DNA of 64,000 bases, taken from NCBI GenBank assembly GCA_937864925.1, contig CALMFH010000154.1, positions 34,151 to 98,150 on the forward strand. The letters are read 5' to 3'. The notes beneath the pieces are model-generated. The model saw nothing but the letters and a program-made list of their open reading frames with translations, had not been told where the DNA came from and did not search any database. Position 1 is the first letter of the stretch, and every line of letters starts with the position of its first letter. Positions 1 through 8,113 of this stretch are shown piece by piece. Origin of the DNA: an uncultured Alphaproteobacteria bacterium (GTDB lineage: Bacteria > Pseudomonadota > Alphaproteobacteria > Rhizobiales > Ancalomicrobiaceae). The translations under genes were made by a program, and so were the position numbers.

Positions 1-642
1 GGTGATCGCCTTGGTCGCCTCCGGCTTCGTCCGCGTCTCCGCGGCGAGCTGAGGCGTTTCGGTGTCGGGCGGGTAGGCCAGGGTCACCGTGATGTCGTCA
101 CCGGCGAGTTCGACCCGCAGAACCTCGGCGAGGCCGCGAACGGCGAATTTCGACGGGGCATAGGCGGCATAGCCGTAGATGCCGAAGAGGCCGGCGCCGG
201 AGGAGACGAGGACGATCCGGCCACCGCCGCCGGCGCGCATCGACGGAACGACGGCGTGAACGGCGGCGAGAGTTCCCAGATAGTTGATCTCCATGTGGGT
301 GCGATGGGCATCGAGGGGCTGCTCGACGAAGAGGCCGGGCTCGGCGATGCCGGCGGACGCGACGAGCCAGGCGATCGGGCCGTACTCGGTCGCGATCGCC
401 GCGATCACGGCAGCGAGGGCGGCGGGATCGCGGACGTCGACGGCGTGGGACGAGACCACGGCACCGGGGATCGCCGCCCGGATCTCGGCCGCCGCGTCGG
501 CGAGGACGTCGGGGCGCCGGGCGAGAAGGGCGACGGGATGGCCGAGGCGGGCGAGACGCAGCGCTGCGGCCCGTCCGATGCCGCTCGAGCCGCCGGTGAC
601 GACGGCCGGCCCCGGACGGGTGTCGGTCGCGTCGGCCGCCAT
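1..642 (-). CDS. SDR family oxidoreductase, 3-ketodihydrosphingosine reductase-like (C-terminus outside window)
   Basis: NAD(P)-dependent short-chain dehydrogenase, truncated by the left edge after about 214 residues. The N-terminus carries the cofactor motif TGGSSGIG (residues 16-23). The active site reads as a Ser pair in VSSGAG followed by YAPSK. After it comes YPPDTETPQLAAE and TRTKPEATK, which closely matches the PPDT-TP/NRTKP stretch of eukaryotic 3-ketodihydrosphingosine reductases. That family reduces 3-ketosphinganine to sphinganine. The ATG at 642 lies 4 bases after the stop of the upstream inositol-3-phosphate synthase, so the two are probably co-transcribed. The SDR call is certain. 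The sphingoid substrate is inferred from the motif alone, and no serine palmitoyltransferase is visible here. Confidence 0.8.
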   Translation of the reverse strand, partial: MAADATDTRPGPAVVTGGSSGIGRAAALRLARLGHPVALLARRPDVLADAAAEIRAAIPGAVVSSHAVDVRDPAALAAVIAAIATEYGPIAWLVASAGIAEPGLFVEQPLDAHRTHMEINYLGTLAAVHAVVPSMRAGGGGRIVLVSSGAGLFGIYGYAAYAPSKFAVRGLAEVLRVELAGDDITVTLAYPPDTETPQLAAETRTKPEATKAIT

Positions 643-646
643 CGCC

Positions 647-1750
647 TCAATCCTCGGGTTCGCCGTTCGCGAAATTCAGCATGGTCTCGAGGCCGGCCTC
701 GTCGTCCACCTGCATCGGCGGGTGCTTGAACAGGAAGCTCGCCACCGAGCCGAGATCGCCCGAAAGGCCGCGGTCCCTGGCGATCTTGGCGAGGCGGATG
801 GCGATCAGGGCCATCGCGGCGGCGTTGGGTGAATCCTCGACCGAGACGCGCGCCTCGATGTCCATGCGCACCCCGCCGAACAGGCGTCCCTCGAGCCGGA
901 TGTAGGCGATCTTGTTGTCGTTCAGCCACGGCACGTAGTCGGACGGGCCGATCCGGATCTGCTGATCCTCGAGGCGGTCGACCATGGCCGTCTGCACCGC
1001 TTCGGTCTTCGACAGGCGCTTGGTCAGCAGCCGGTCGTGATCCATCATGTTGAGGAAGTCGGTGTTGCCGCCGACGTTCAACTGATAGGTGCGGTCCATC
1101 TTGACGCCGCGCATGTCGAAGAGGTGCGACAGGGTGCGGTGGACGATGGTGGCGCCCATCTGCGCTTTGAAGTCGTCGCCGAGCACCGGCACCCCGCCGG
1201 CGCGGAACTTCGCCGACCACTTCGGATCGCTGGCGATCAGCACCGGAATGCCGTTGACCAGCGCGCAGCCCGCTTCGATGGCGCACGAGGCATAGAATTC
1301 GACCGCTTCCTGCGACCCGACCGGGAGGAAGTTGATCATCACCTCGACCTCGCGCTCGCGCAGATGGGCGACGATCGCGGCGCGGTCCAGGGCTGGGGCG
1401 TCGGAGACGACGAAGGAGCGTTCGGCCATCTGATTGCGCATGAAGGCGGAGACGCCGTCGAGATCGGGGCCGCGTTGCACCGTCACCCCGGTCTTCGGCA
1501 CGTCGCGGTGGAAGACCGCGGTGCAGTTCGGCGCCCGGAAGATCGCCTCCGAAATGTCGAGCCCGACCTTGCGGGCATCGACGTCGAAGGCGGCGACGAT
1601 CTCGATGTCGCCGGGCCGCCATCCGCCGAGAACCGGGAAGGGCACGCCGATGGCCGCCTCGCCCTCGGCGCGGCAATAGGCCACGCCCTGCACCAGCGAG
1701 CTGGCGCAGTTCCCGAGACCGACGATGGCGGTACGAATTCTCCGCGACAT
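647..1750 (-). CDS. ino1: Inositol-3-phosphate synthase (myo-inositol-1-phosphate synthase)
   Basis: Converts glucose-6-phosphate to inositol-3-phosphate in an NAD-dependent reaction in the cytoplasm, the first step of making inositol. The 367 residues match the short actinobacterial-type enzymes in length. The N-terminus has the Gly-rich NAD motif VGLGNCASSL. Other family motifs seen are NVGGNTDF, then DNKIAYIRLEGRLFGG and VEDSPNAA in the C-terminal third. The ATG at 1750 is chosen because the homologous N-terminus starts there and a GAGGAAC ribosome site sits just upstream. It is followed closely by the KDSR-like gene. Since the same window also encodes inositol breakdown, this copy probably feeds an inositol-containing lipid or osmolyte rather than catabolism; that is inference. 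Confidence 0.92.
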   Translation of the reverse strand: MSRRIRTAIVGLGNCASSLVQGVAYCRAEGEAAIGVPFPVLGGWRPGDIEIVAAFDVDARKVGLDISEAIFRAPNCTAVFHRDVPKTGVTVQRGPDLDGVSAFMRNQMAERSFVVSDAPALDRAAIVAHLREREVEVMINFLPVGSQEAVEFYASCAIEAGCALVNGIPVLIASDPKWSAKFRAGGVPVLGDDFKAQMGATIVHRTLSHLFDMRGVKMDRTYQLNVGGNTDFLNMMDHDRLLTKRLSKTEAVQTAMVDRLEDQQIRIGPSDYVPWLNDNKIAYIRLEGRLFGGVRMDIEARVSVEDSPNAAAMALIAIRLAKIARDRGLSGDLGSVASFLFKHPPMQVDDEAGLETMLNFANGEPED

Positions 1751-2052
1751 GGCTGTTCCTCGACAGGTCTGCGTCCGTCGTTCCACACGCCCGCGGGCTT
1801 CATCGGCCGTCGCCGCGGCTCGTGGGATCCGCCGGTTCAATAGCCTCGTCGACGTCCACAGGGAAGCCGTCGGGTGCGGAATTACGGATGGTGAGGGGCG
1901 TTACGGACGTCGGACGCGCCGGTTCGCCGCCGCATCGGGCCGATTTCGGTGGCGATCGGTCGCATTCCGGCGGGGCGAATACCTTGTCAATGCCGGCTTT
2001 CGGGATGAAGATCCCGTCTCCGGAAAGCCCTCGCCAGGGACGTCACACCACC
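1751..2052. other. Divergent intergenic region, ino1 / DUF4833 gene
   Basis: About 300 bases between oppositely directed genes. It must hold promoters for both directions, but I see no clear operator, terminator or RNA. Short open frames through it have no convincing ribosome site and look accidental. Confidence 0.5.
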
Positions 2053-2715
2053 ATGATCGGCTCGTCGCATACGCCGTCGACCTCGTCGCCGAGCGGCCCT
2101 TCATGCTTCATCCCGTCTCGTCGTTTCGTTCTCGGTCTGGCACTCGCCGCTGTAGGTGGAACCGGTCTCGTCGGTCGAGCGCGGGCCGAACCGCAGATCG
2201 TCCTGCCGAAGATGCGCTCCGAGTTCCAGACCTTCGCCGATCTGCCGGTCGTGCGGCCACAGCACGTGCCGCAGGACGAGGGGATGCTGTTCTACGTGCA
2301 GCATTCGATCAACGCCAACGTCATCGTCTATGCCGCCCGGCGCGGCGCCGACGGCCGATTGGACCCGCGCGATCCGATCGAGGTGTTCTGGCGACGCTAC
2401 GCCTCCACGGGACGCCGGCGCGAACTCAGTTTCTTCGAGCGCGTGTTCGCTTTCGGCGTCTCGGCGCTGCCGGTCGGCGACGGACGTTGGTCGGTCGGCC
2501 TCGTGAGTTTCCAGGAGCGTGAAGGTTCGCTCGACATGGGGCCGGACGGCAAGCCGCGCCTGCTGGTGCCGGTCGACAAGCGGCCGATGCGGCCGGTCTA
2601 CGTCTACGCGGAGGCCATCGCCGGGACCTTCATCCCGACCATCCGCCACATCGATCTCTTCGCCGCGATCGACGGCGAGAAGGGGTATCTGCGCGAGCGC
2701 GTTCACTTCGGTTGA
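2053..2715 (+). CDS. Secreted DUF4833-domain protein with Tat-like signal
   Basis: 220-residue protein of unknown function. The N-terminal region carries a twin-arginine-like signal: SRRFVLGLALAAVGG followed by an ARA cleavage-type site near residue 43. The mature part contains FYVQHSINANVIVYAARR and DPIEVFWRRYA, which I recognise as DUF4833. The ATG at 2053 is preferred because AGGGAC lies upstream at a workable distance and the signal sequence follows; earlier in-frame starts lack this. It stands between the inositol synthase and an ABC exporter, so a role in envelope lipid or exported product handling is possible but not shown. Domain assignment is from memory of the family pattern. Confidence 0.75.
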   Translation: MIGSSHTPSTSSPSGPSCFIPSRRFVLGLALAAVGGTGLVGRARAEPQIVLPKMRSEFQTFADLPVVRPQHVPQDEGMLFYVQHSINANVIVYAARRGADGRLDPRDPIEVFWRRYASTGRRRELSFFERVFAFGVSALPVGDGRWSVGLVSFQEREGSLDMGPDGKPRLLVPVDKRPMRPVYVYAEAIAGTFIPTIRHIDLFAAIDGEKGYLRERVHFG

Positions 2716-2904
2716 GTGCGAACTGCGTGTCTCGGAGCGGCGGAGGCCGGTGCCGGCCGCCGGCCGCGTCCTTTTTCGGCTCGCCTCGACCGCGTCGTGC
2801 CTGTATGAGAGCGGGCGCCGGGCCGGCAGGGGGCCTCCGGGCCGGCGCCGGGACGACGGATGCACCGTGGCATCCGCTGCCGGACGCGTCGCCGAGGGGG
2901 GCCG

Positions 2905-4557
2905 ATGTTCGGGAAGATGTTCTCCTTCCTGTGGCGCAACGCGCCGAAGGGGATGGCGTTACCGGTGATCGGCTTGGCGATCGTCACCGGTCTGTCGCGC
3001 AACGTCCTCCTCCACGTCATCAACGCCGCGGCGAGCGACGTGGGCACTCCCGGCTTCTTCCGCCTGTGGTTGCCGGTGTTCCTGGCGACGCTCGTCGTCT
3101 ATGCCGTGCTGAGCGTGGTCTATCCGGTGATGGCGCAGTCGCTGGTGGCGCGGATGGCGGCGACGCTCCGGGCGCGGCTGACGCGCAACATGTTGAAGGC
3201 GCCGCCGCTCTTCGTCCAGAGCCACGAGCACGGCGGACTCTACCACATCATCACCACCGACGTTCAGGTGGTGACCGCGATCAGCCGTACCATCATCGAA
3301 ATCCTGCCGGCGGTGATCTTCCTCGTCCTGGCGACGCCGCAGGTGCTGGCGCTGTCGCCGGCGGTCGGTGGCTTCGCGCTTCTGGTGATGGTCGGTGGTA
3401 TCCTCGGCTACTACCTGCAGCGGCGTGCCATTTCCGGGCTGACGAAGCTCATCCGCTCGGTCGAGATCGACTACTTCGAGCGCGTGTCCGACATCATCGG
3501 TGGTTTCCGCGAACTGAAGCTGCACCGCCCGCGGCGGCGCGACCTCGAGGACGAGATCGCTCATACCGTCGACGAGATCCGCGACGTCACCATCCGCATG
3601 GAACAGCGCTACGCCGCCAGCGAAGTGGTGATGCAGTCGCTGAAGTTCGTCCTGGTCGGCGGCATCGTCTTCATCGTACCCTGGCTCGGGGTCGGCGACA
3701 GCACCGTCGTCTTCCAGTTGCTCACCGTGGTGCTGTTCTCGCTCGGCCCGTTCGAAGGGGTGATCAAACAGATCCCGGCGCTGCTCCGAGCGATGGTGTC
3801 GTTCCGCCGCATCGACGAACTCGATGCCGAACTGAAACAGTTCGAGGGCCTGGACGAGGGCGATCGGCCGCCACCGGGACCATTCTCTCGGCTCTCTCTC
3901 GAAGGGGTGCGTGCGCGCTATCCGCTCACCGACGGCTCCGGTTTCGAACTCGGGCCGCTCGATTTCGAACTGTCGCGCGGCGAGATCGTCCTCGTCATCG
4001 GCGACAACGGGTCGGGCAAGACGACGTTCCTCAACGTCCTGGCCGGTCTCCTCGACATCGACGACGGCCGCATCACCGTCGACGGTACACCGGTCGAGGA
4101 CCGCGACATGGTCGCCTACCGCGACCGTTTCTCCGCCATCTTCACCGTCTTCCACCTGTTCTACCGGCTGTTCGGCCTCTCCAGGATCGACCCCGACCAT
4201 GCCCGCAGCTTGTTGAAGCGGCTGCAGCTCGACGAGGTCACCGACTATGCCGAGGGTCGCTTCACCCAGTTGAATCTCTCCTCGGGCCAGCGTCGGCGAC
4301 TGGCGCTGGCGGTGGTGCTGCTCGAGAACCGCGACATCGTCATCCTCGACGAGTTCGTCGCCGATCAGGATCCGGGCAAGCGTGAGTTCTTCTTCCGCAC
4401 CCTGCTGCCGGAACTGAAGGCGGCGGGTAAGACGGTGGTCGTCACCACCCACGACCTCGCCTGGGTGCCGTTCTGCGACCGGGTGGTGCGCTTCTCGGGC
4501 GGCCGCATCGTCGCGATCGAACGACCGACGGTCGACGAGACCGCGCTCACGGACTGA
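2905..4557 (+). CDS. ABC transporter, fused TMD-NBD, cyclic-peptide/siderophore exporter family (SyrD/YojI-like)
   Basis: 550-residue half-transporter exporter in the inner membrane. Residues 1-300 form the membrane domain with hydrophobic helices such as the one around LPVFLATLVVYAVLSVVY. The ATPase domain follows: Walker A GDNGSGKTT near residue 370, signature LSSGQRRRLAL, and Walker B IVILDEF followed by VADQDPGKREFFF. The DEF-ADQDP form is typical of the SyrD/PvdE/YojI group rather than MsbA. The ATG at 2905 has GAGGGGGG just before it; longer in-frame versions lack similarity. It lies beside acyl carrier, ketoacyl synthase and acyltransferase genes, so it may export a lipid or acylated product. 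The substrate is unknown. Confidence 0.85.
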   Translation: MFGKMFSFLWRNAPKGMALPVIGLAIVTGLSRNVLLHVINAAASDVGTPGFFRLWLPVFLATLVVYAVLSVVYPVMAQSLVARMAATLRARLTRNMLKAPPLFVQSHEHGGLYHIITTDVQVVTAISRTIIEILPAVIFLVLATPQVLALSPAVGGFALLVMVGGILGYYLQRRAISGLTKLIRSVEIDYFERVSDIIGGFRELKLHRPRRRDLEDEIAHTVDEIRDVTIRMEQRYAASEVVMQSLKFVLVGGIVFIVPWLGVGDSTVVFQLLTVVLFSLGPFEGVIKQIPALLRAMVSFRRIDELDAELKQFEGLDEGDRPPPGPFSRLSLEGVRARYPLTDGSGFELGPLDFELSRGEIVLVIGDNGSGKTTFLNVLAGLLDIDDGRITVDGTPVEDRDMVAYRDRFSAIFTVFHLFYRLFGLSRIDPDHARSLLKRLQLDEVTDYAEGRFTQLNLSSGQRRRLALAVVLLENRDIVILDEFVADQDPGKREFFFRTLLPELKAAGKTVVVTTHDLAWVPFCDRVVRFSGGRIVAIERPTVDETALTD

Positions 4558-4561
4558 CCCC

Positions 4562-5347
4562 TCACACGGGAGTGAGGAAGCCGAGATCGGCGACGGCGGT
4601 GGCGCGGTCGCCGACGAGGAAGAACAGCCGCAGATCGCGCCGCCCGGTCGCGGCCCCCTCCGCCGGCCGCTCGCGAACCCGTGTCGCCACCGCCGTGCCG
4701 ATCGCGATCGGCGCCATGAACCGCATGTTGAGACGGACGAGCGTGGCGTCGGGGCCGGCCCCGGCGAGGACTTCGGCCGCAGTGGTGAGGAGCGCCCCGG
4801 GAACCACCGGTCCGGACAGACCGAGCGCGGTGGCATGAGCGGTGTCGCTGTGGATCGGATTGACGTCGCCGACGAGGTGGAGCCAGCGATCGACCGGATC
4901 GGACCCGAGCGGGCGGGTGGTGGCGCGCTCGACGAGATCGGGTGTCGGCGCCATGGGCAGCCCGGTGGCGGCCGCGAGGCCCGCCGCTTCGATCGGGCGG
5001 ATCGAGGTGCGGATCGCGGCGACGGTCGTGCCGCCGCGGTCGACCAGATCGGCCTCGATGCGGAAGGCTGCGGTGTCGCCCGCCGGCTCCCCGAAGCGGA
5101 AATGCACGCCCACCGGTTCGCCGGCGGTGAGGCGGCCGGTCGCTTCGATCGCGAGTTGTTCCTGCACCAGGATACGGCCGGGGCGTGGCGCGAAGAGCGC
5201 GTCGCGACGGGCGTCGTCGAGGCGGGAGAAGAACAGGAGCGGCGCGGCGAAGGGCACGGCCGGTCCGTCGCCGATCCCGGTGATGTCGCCGACGAGCCGC
5301 CTCAGCTCGGCGATCTCGTCCGGCGTCGGCGTGATCGTCTCGGCCAT
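4562..5347 (-). CDS. MaoC-like hot-dog dehydratase family protein
   Basis: 261 residues. The C-terminal half has the MaoC hydratase/dehydratase pattern GDVNPIHSD (an Asp/His catalytic segment) followed by GPVVPGALLTTAAE. The N-terminal half looks like a second, degenerate hot-dog domain (FAAPLLFFSRLDD, LVQEQLAIEATGRL). Enzymes of this type hydrate or dehydrate 3-hydroxyacyl/enoyl thioesters. The gene follows the ketoacyl synthase by 4 bases on the same strand, so it is probably the dehydratase partner in a small dedicated acyl-chain pathway. The ATG at 5347 was chosen because the preceding gene stops right there and the homologous N-terminus starts with MAETITPTPDE. Confidence 0.8.
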   Translation of the reverse strand: MAETITPTPDEIAELRRLVGDITGIGDGPAVPFAAPLLFFSRLDDARRDALFAPRPGRILVQEQLAIEATGRLTAGEPVGVHFRFGEPAGDTAAFRIEADLVDRGGTTVAAIRTSIRPIEAAGLAAATGLPMAPTPDLVERATTRPLGSDPVDRWLHLVGDVNPIHSDTAHATALGLSGPVVPGALLTTAAEVLAGAGPDATLVRLNMRFMAPIAIGTAVATRVRERPAEGAATGRRDLRLFFLVGDRATAVADLGFLTPV

Positions 5348-5351
5348 GATC

Positions 5352-6566
5352 TCACCCGCGTCCGGGCAGGGCCACGACCAGCGCGGCGTTGATGCCGCCG
5401 AAGGCGAAGGAATTCGACATGGCGGCGTCGGCGGTGAAGGGGCGTGCGACGTTCGGCACCGGCTCGAAACCGAGCTTCGGATCGAGTCCGAGCCAGTTGA
5501 TGGTCGGCGGCGCGATCTGGGCGCGTAGCGCCTCGACGGTGATGATGAACTCGAGCGCCCCGCCGGCACCGAGCGCGTGGCCGTGGATCGGTTTGGTCGC
5601 GGAGATCGCCAGACCGTCGAAGGCGTCGCCGAAGACCGCGCGCAACGCGTTGGTCTCGGTGAGATCGTTGGCGACGGTACCGGTGCCGTGGGCGTTGACG
5701 TAGCCGATCCGCGACGGCTCGAGGCCGGACGATTCGACCGCTTTGCGGATGCAGGTGGTGACGCCGGCGAGATCGGGCCGGAGCAGGTCGGAGGCGTCGG
5801 CGTTGGTGGCGTAGCCGACCAGCTCGGCGAGGACTTCGGCGCCGCGCGCTTTCGCCGCCTCCATCGATTCCAGCACCACGACGCCGGCCCCTTCGCCTAG
5901 CACCATGCCGTTGCGCTCACGCGAGAACGGGCGGCAGCGGGTGGTGGTCATGACGTGCAGCAGTTCCCAGGCGGCGAAAGCGACATCGACGAGCAGCGCC
6001 TCGGAACCGCCCGCCAGACAACGATCGACCACGCCGGCGCGGATCAGATCGGCGGCCAGCCCGATCGACTGGGTGGCCGACGAACAGGCGGTGGAGATGC
6101 ACAATGTCGGCCCGGTCGCCCCGACGTCCATGGCGATCCACGAGGCTGTCGAATTGGCCATCAGCTTGGGGATGGCCATGACGTCGCCGCGCTGGGCCGG
6201 TGTTTCGAGGTAGCGGATGTAGCCGGTCTCGATCGTCTCGGCACCGCCGAGGCCGGAACCGACCACCACGGCGCAGCGCTCGCCGAAGTCGTCCGGACCG
6301 AGCCCGGCCTGGGTGATCGCCTCTCGGGCCGCTGCGACGCCGATGATCGCGGTGCGGTCCTGGAAGCGTGGCTTGGCGTCGGGCAGGAGGATCTGCAGGT
6401 CGGCGTCGGAGATTCGTGCCGCCTGTTTCACCTGCTGCTGGTGGATCCGCGGAAAGACGACATCGTGGACCGCCGTGCGACCGTCGCGTGCGGCCGACCA
6501 CAGCGCGTCGGCGCCGATGCCACAGGCGGTGACGGCGCCGTACCCGGTGATCGCGACGGGGATCAA
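5352..6566 (-). CDS. Beta-ketoacyl-ACP synthase, FabF/KAS-II-like
   Basis: 404-residue condensing enzyme that joins an acyl chain to malonyl-ACP. The thiolase-fold triad is complete: Cys161 in ISTACSSATQS, His293 in NAHGTGT, and His330 in KPIHGHALGAGG. The start is a TTG at 6566 that overlaps the stop of the upstream acyl carrier protein gene (TTGA), which indicates translational coupling; no ATG lies before the conserved VAITGYGAVTACG. It forms a unit with the ACP and the MaoC-like gene. It is probably not the housekeeping FabF, because it is separated from fabD/fabG and paired with its own carrier protein. The product of the pathway is unknown. Confidence 0.88.
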   Translation of the reverse strand: MIPVAITGYGAVTACGIGADALWSAARDGRTAVHDVVFPRIHQQQVKQAARISDADLQILLPDAKPRFQDRTAIIGVAAAREAITQAGLGPDDFGERCAVVVGSGLGGAETIETGYIRYLETPAQRGDVMAIPKLMANSTASWIAMDVGATGPTLCISTACSSATQSIGLAADLIRAGVVDRCLAGGSEALLVDVAFAAWELLHVMTTTRCRPFSRERNGMVLGEGAGVVVLESMEAAKARGAEVLAELVGYATNADASDLLRPDLAGVTTCIRKAVESSGLEPSRIGYVNAHGTGTVANDLTETNALRAVFGDAFDGLAISATKPIHGHALGAGGALEFIITVEALRAQIAPPTINWLGLDPKLGFEPVPNVARPFTADAAMSNSFAFGGINAALVVALPGRG

Positions 6567-6844
6567 GAGGCCACCTGTCGACGGTGCTCGTCGATGTGGC
6601 GGGTGACGACGTCGAGCAGTTCGCCGACGGTCTTGGCTTCGGTGAGGTTCTCGTCGACCGGTATGTAGACGCCGAACTTCTCTTCGATCGCCATGAGGAT
6701 CATCACGAAATCGGCCGATTCGATCCCGAGTTCGTCGAGCCGGGTGGCGGCTTCGAGTTCGCGGTCCTTGATCATGCCTTCTTCGACGACGATCGCCAGC
6801 AGCTGCCTATGCAGATCCTCGTCCCGAGCGGCCACTTCGGCCAT
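6563..6844 (-). CDS. Acyl carrier protein, dedicated
   Basis: 93-residue carrier protein. The phosphopantetheine attachment Ser is Ser43 in LGIESADF, a variant of the usual DSL motif. Acidic helices flank it (MAIEEKFGVYIPVDE, TVGELLDVV), as in ACPs. It overlaps the ketoacyl synthase start by three bases, so the two are made together. The ESA variant and the location beside its own synthase suggest a specialised ACP rather than the fatty-acid AcpP. Likely client proteins are the adjacent synthase, the MaoC-like protein and perhaps the divergent PlsC-type acyltransferase. Confidence 0.88.
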   Translation of the reverse strand: MAEVAARDEDLHRQLLAIVVEEGMIKDRELEAATRLDELGIESADFVMILMAIEEKFGVYIPVDENLTEAKTVGELLDVVTRHIDEHRRQVAS

Positions 6845-7154
6845 GAGACACACTCCGTCTGGGCGCCTTTGGCGCCGTCCACTCCCGTTGTTTACGCCAA
6901 TGCCCTGTCTTTGCAAAGAACGCAAGGATACCGTCCGCTATCCTACACGGCCTGCGGTGGCGAGACGGGGCAACATTTCGTCGCGTCACCGCGAGCCCCC
7001 GAGGAAGCCGCGATCCGGGCTGTTTCGCATTGGTCGCGGAAGGGTGCCGTGCTAGGAAATCGAGCGGCCGGGGCTCGGTGGGCCTCGACCCGGGTGAACG
7101 ACGGATCGACTGCCGGAGCGGCGGTCGAAGGGCGGGCAGCGCCGGGGCCGGAAC
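6845..7154. other. Divergent intergenic region, acyl carrier protein / plsC-like gene
   Basis: About 310 bases between divergent genes, with an AT-richer stretch around 6890-6930 that could hold the ACP-operon promoter. I see no convincing operator, RNA structure or coding frame. Confidence 0.4.
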
Positions 7155-7925
7155 TTGAAACGAAGCACGATCCTCGTCAGATCGGTTCTGTTCCATCTCG
7201 CTGCCGTGGCGTTGCTGCTGCCGTTCGCGCCGGTCGCGCCGCTGCTGTTCGTCCCGAATCGCCGCATGATGGCGCCGTTCGTCCTCGCCTATCTCCGGGC
7301 GTTGGCATGGCTGCTGCGGGTGATCTGCGGCATCGACCACCGCATCGAGGGAGCGGAGAATCTCCCGAAGGCGCCCTTTCTCCTCGCCTCGCGGCACGAG
7401 TCCGCCTGGGAGGTGTTGTTCTACCCGTTGTTCTTCGACGATCCCGTCGCCTTCGCCAAACGGGAGATCTTCGCCTATCCGCTCGGCGGGCGGATCGCAC
7501 GGCGCGGCGGACACATCGCCATCGATCGTGACGGTGATCTCGCCGGGCTGCGCGTGGCCTTCGAACGGGCGCGGGAGGCGGTGGCGAGCGGTCGCAACAT
7601 GTTGATCTTCCCCTCCGGCACCCGTCACGTCGGTGGCCGCGACCGCATCCAGAGCGGGGTGTCGGCACTCTACGATCTGCTCGATGTACCCTGCGTGCCG
7701 GTGGTCGTCGATTCCGGCCGCTGCTGGCCACCGGACTCGTGGCTGAAATATCCCGGCACCATCCGGGTGCGGATCGGCGAACCGATCGCGCCCGGGCTCG
7801 ACCGGCGGCACTTCGTCGAGGTGTTGCGCCAGCGGCTCGGCCTCGCCGCGACGGCCGGTGTGGTCGCGGACCCGTCGCGCGGCGTGCCCGATACACCCGA
7901 GGCGGTGACCCGCCCCGACGCCTGA
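7155..7925 (+). CDS. 1-acyl-glycerol-3-phosphate acyltransferase family protein (PlsC-like)
   Basis: 256 residues, membrane-associated acyltransferase that transfers an acyl chain to a lysophospholipid-type acceptor. The HX4E catalytic motif is RHESAWE near residue 80. The acceptor/phosphate motif is FPSGTR, a variant of FPEGTR. A hydrophobic N-terminal segment (residues 8-30) anchors it. The start is a TTG at 7155, since no ATG or GTG precedes the conserved N-terminus; this makes the start only moderately sure. It is divergent from the ACP-synthase operon and probably belongs to the same lipid pathway, using its acyl-ACP. A housekeeping phospholipid role cannot be excluded. Confidence 0.82.
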   Translation: MKRSTILVRSVLFHLAAVALLLPFAPVAPLLFVPNRRMMAPFVLAYLRALAWLLRVICGIDHRIEGAENLPKAPFLLASRHESAWEVLFYPLFFDDPVAFAKREIFAYPLGGRIARRGGHIAIDRDGDLAGLRVAFERAREAVASGRNMLIFPSGTRHVGGRDRIQSGVSALYDLLDVPCVPVVVDSGRCWPPDSWLKYPGTIRVRIGEPIAPGLDRRHFVEVLRQRLGLAATAGVVADPSRGVPDTPEAVTRPDA

Positions 7926-7932
7926 TACCGGG

Positions 7933-7966
7933 CTCATGAAATTCGGACTCGTCCGAATTTCATGAG
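7933..7966. repeat. Perfect 16-bp inverted repeat with 2-bp spacer
   Basis: The arms are CTCATGAAATTCGGAC and its exact complement GTCCGAATTTCATGAG, separated by TC. It lies 7 bases after the PlsC-like stop and in the gap between two convergent genes. It has no T-tract, so it is not a standard terminator in either direction. It could act as a bidirectional RNA end or a protein-binding site, or be a repetitive extragenic palindrome. Confidence 0.85.
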
Positions 7967-8008
7967 CGTTACGGCCCGATCGGCCGACGCCCGTTCGGGC
8001 TCGCCTTC

Positions 8009-8045
8009 GTTCACGAAGTGTCGTACAGGTCGAAACTTCGTGAAC
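8009..8045. repeat. Second inverted repeat in the convergent gap (11-bp arms)
   Basis: The arms GTTCACGAAGT and ACTTCGTGAAC enclose a 15-base loop. It sits 68 bases beyond the ugpC stop on the minus strand and may help end transcripts from either side. It is AT-richer than its surroundings, as is the 7933-7966 palindrome. Confidence 0.75.
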
Positions 8046-8113
8046 TCGGTGTGAGATCGGCATTCCGCGACGCGTCCCGCCGGGTCGCGGATCCCACTGT
8101 CCGGCCGCCGGGT

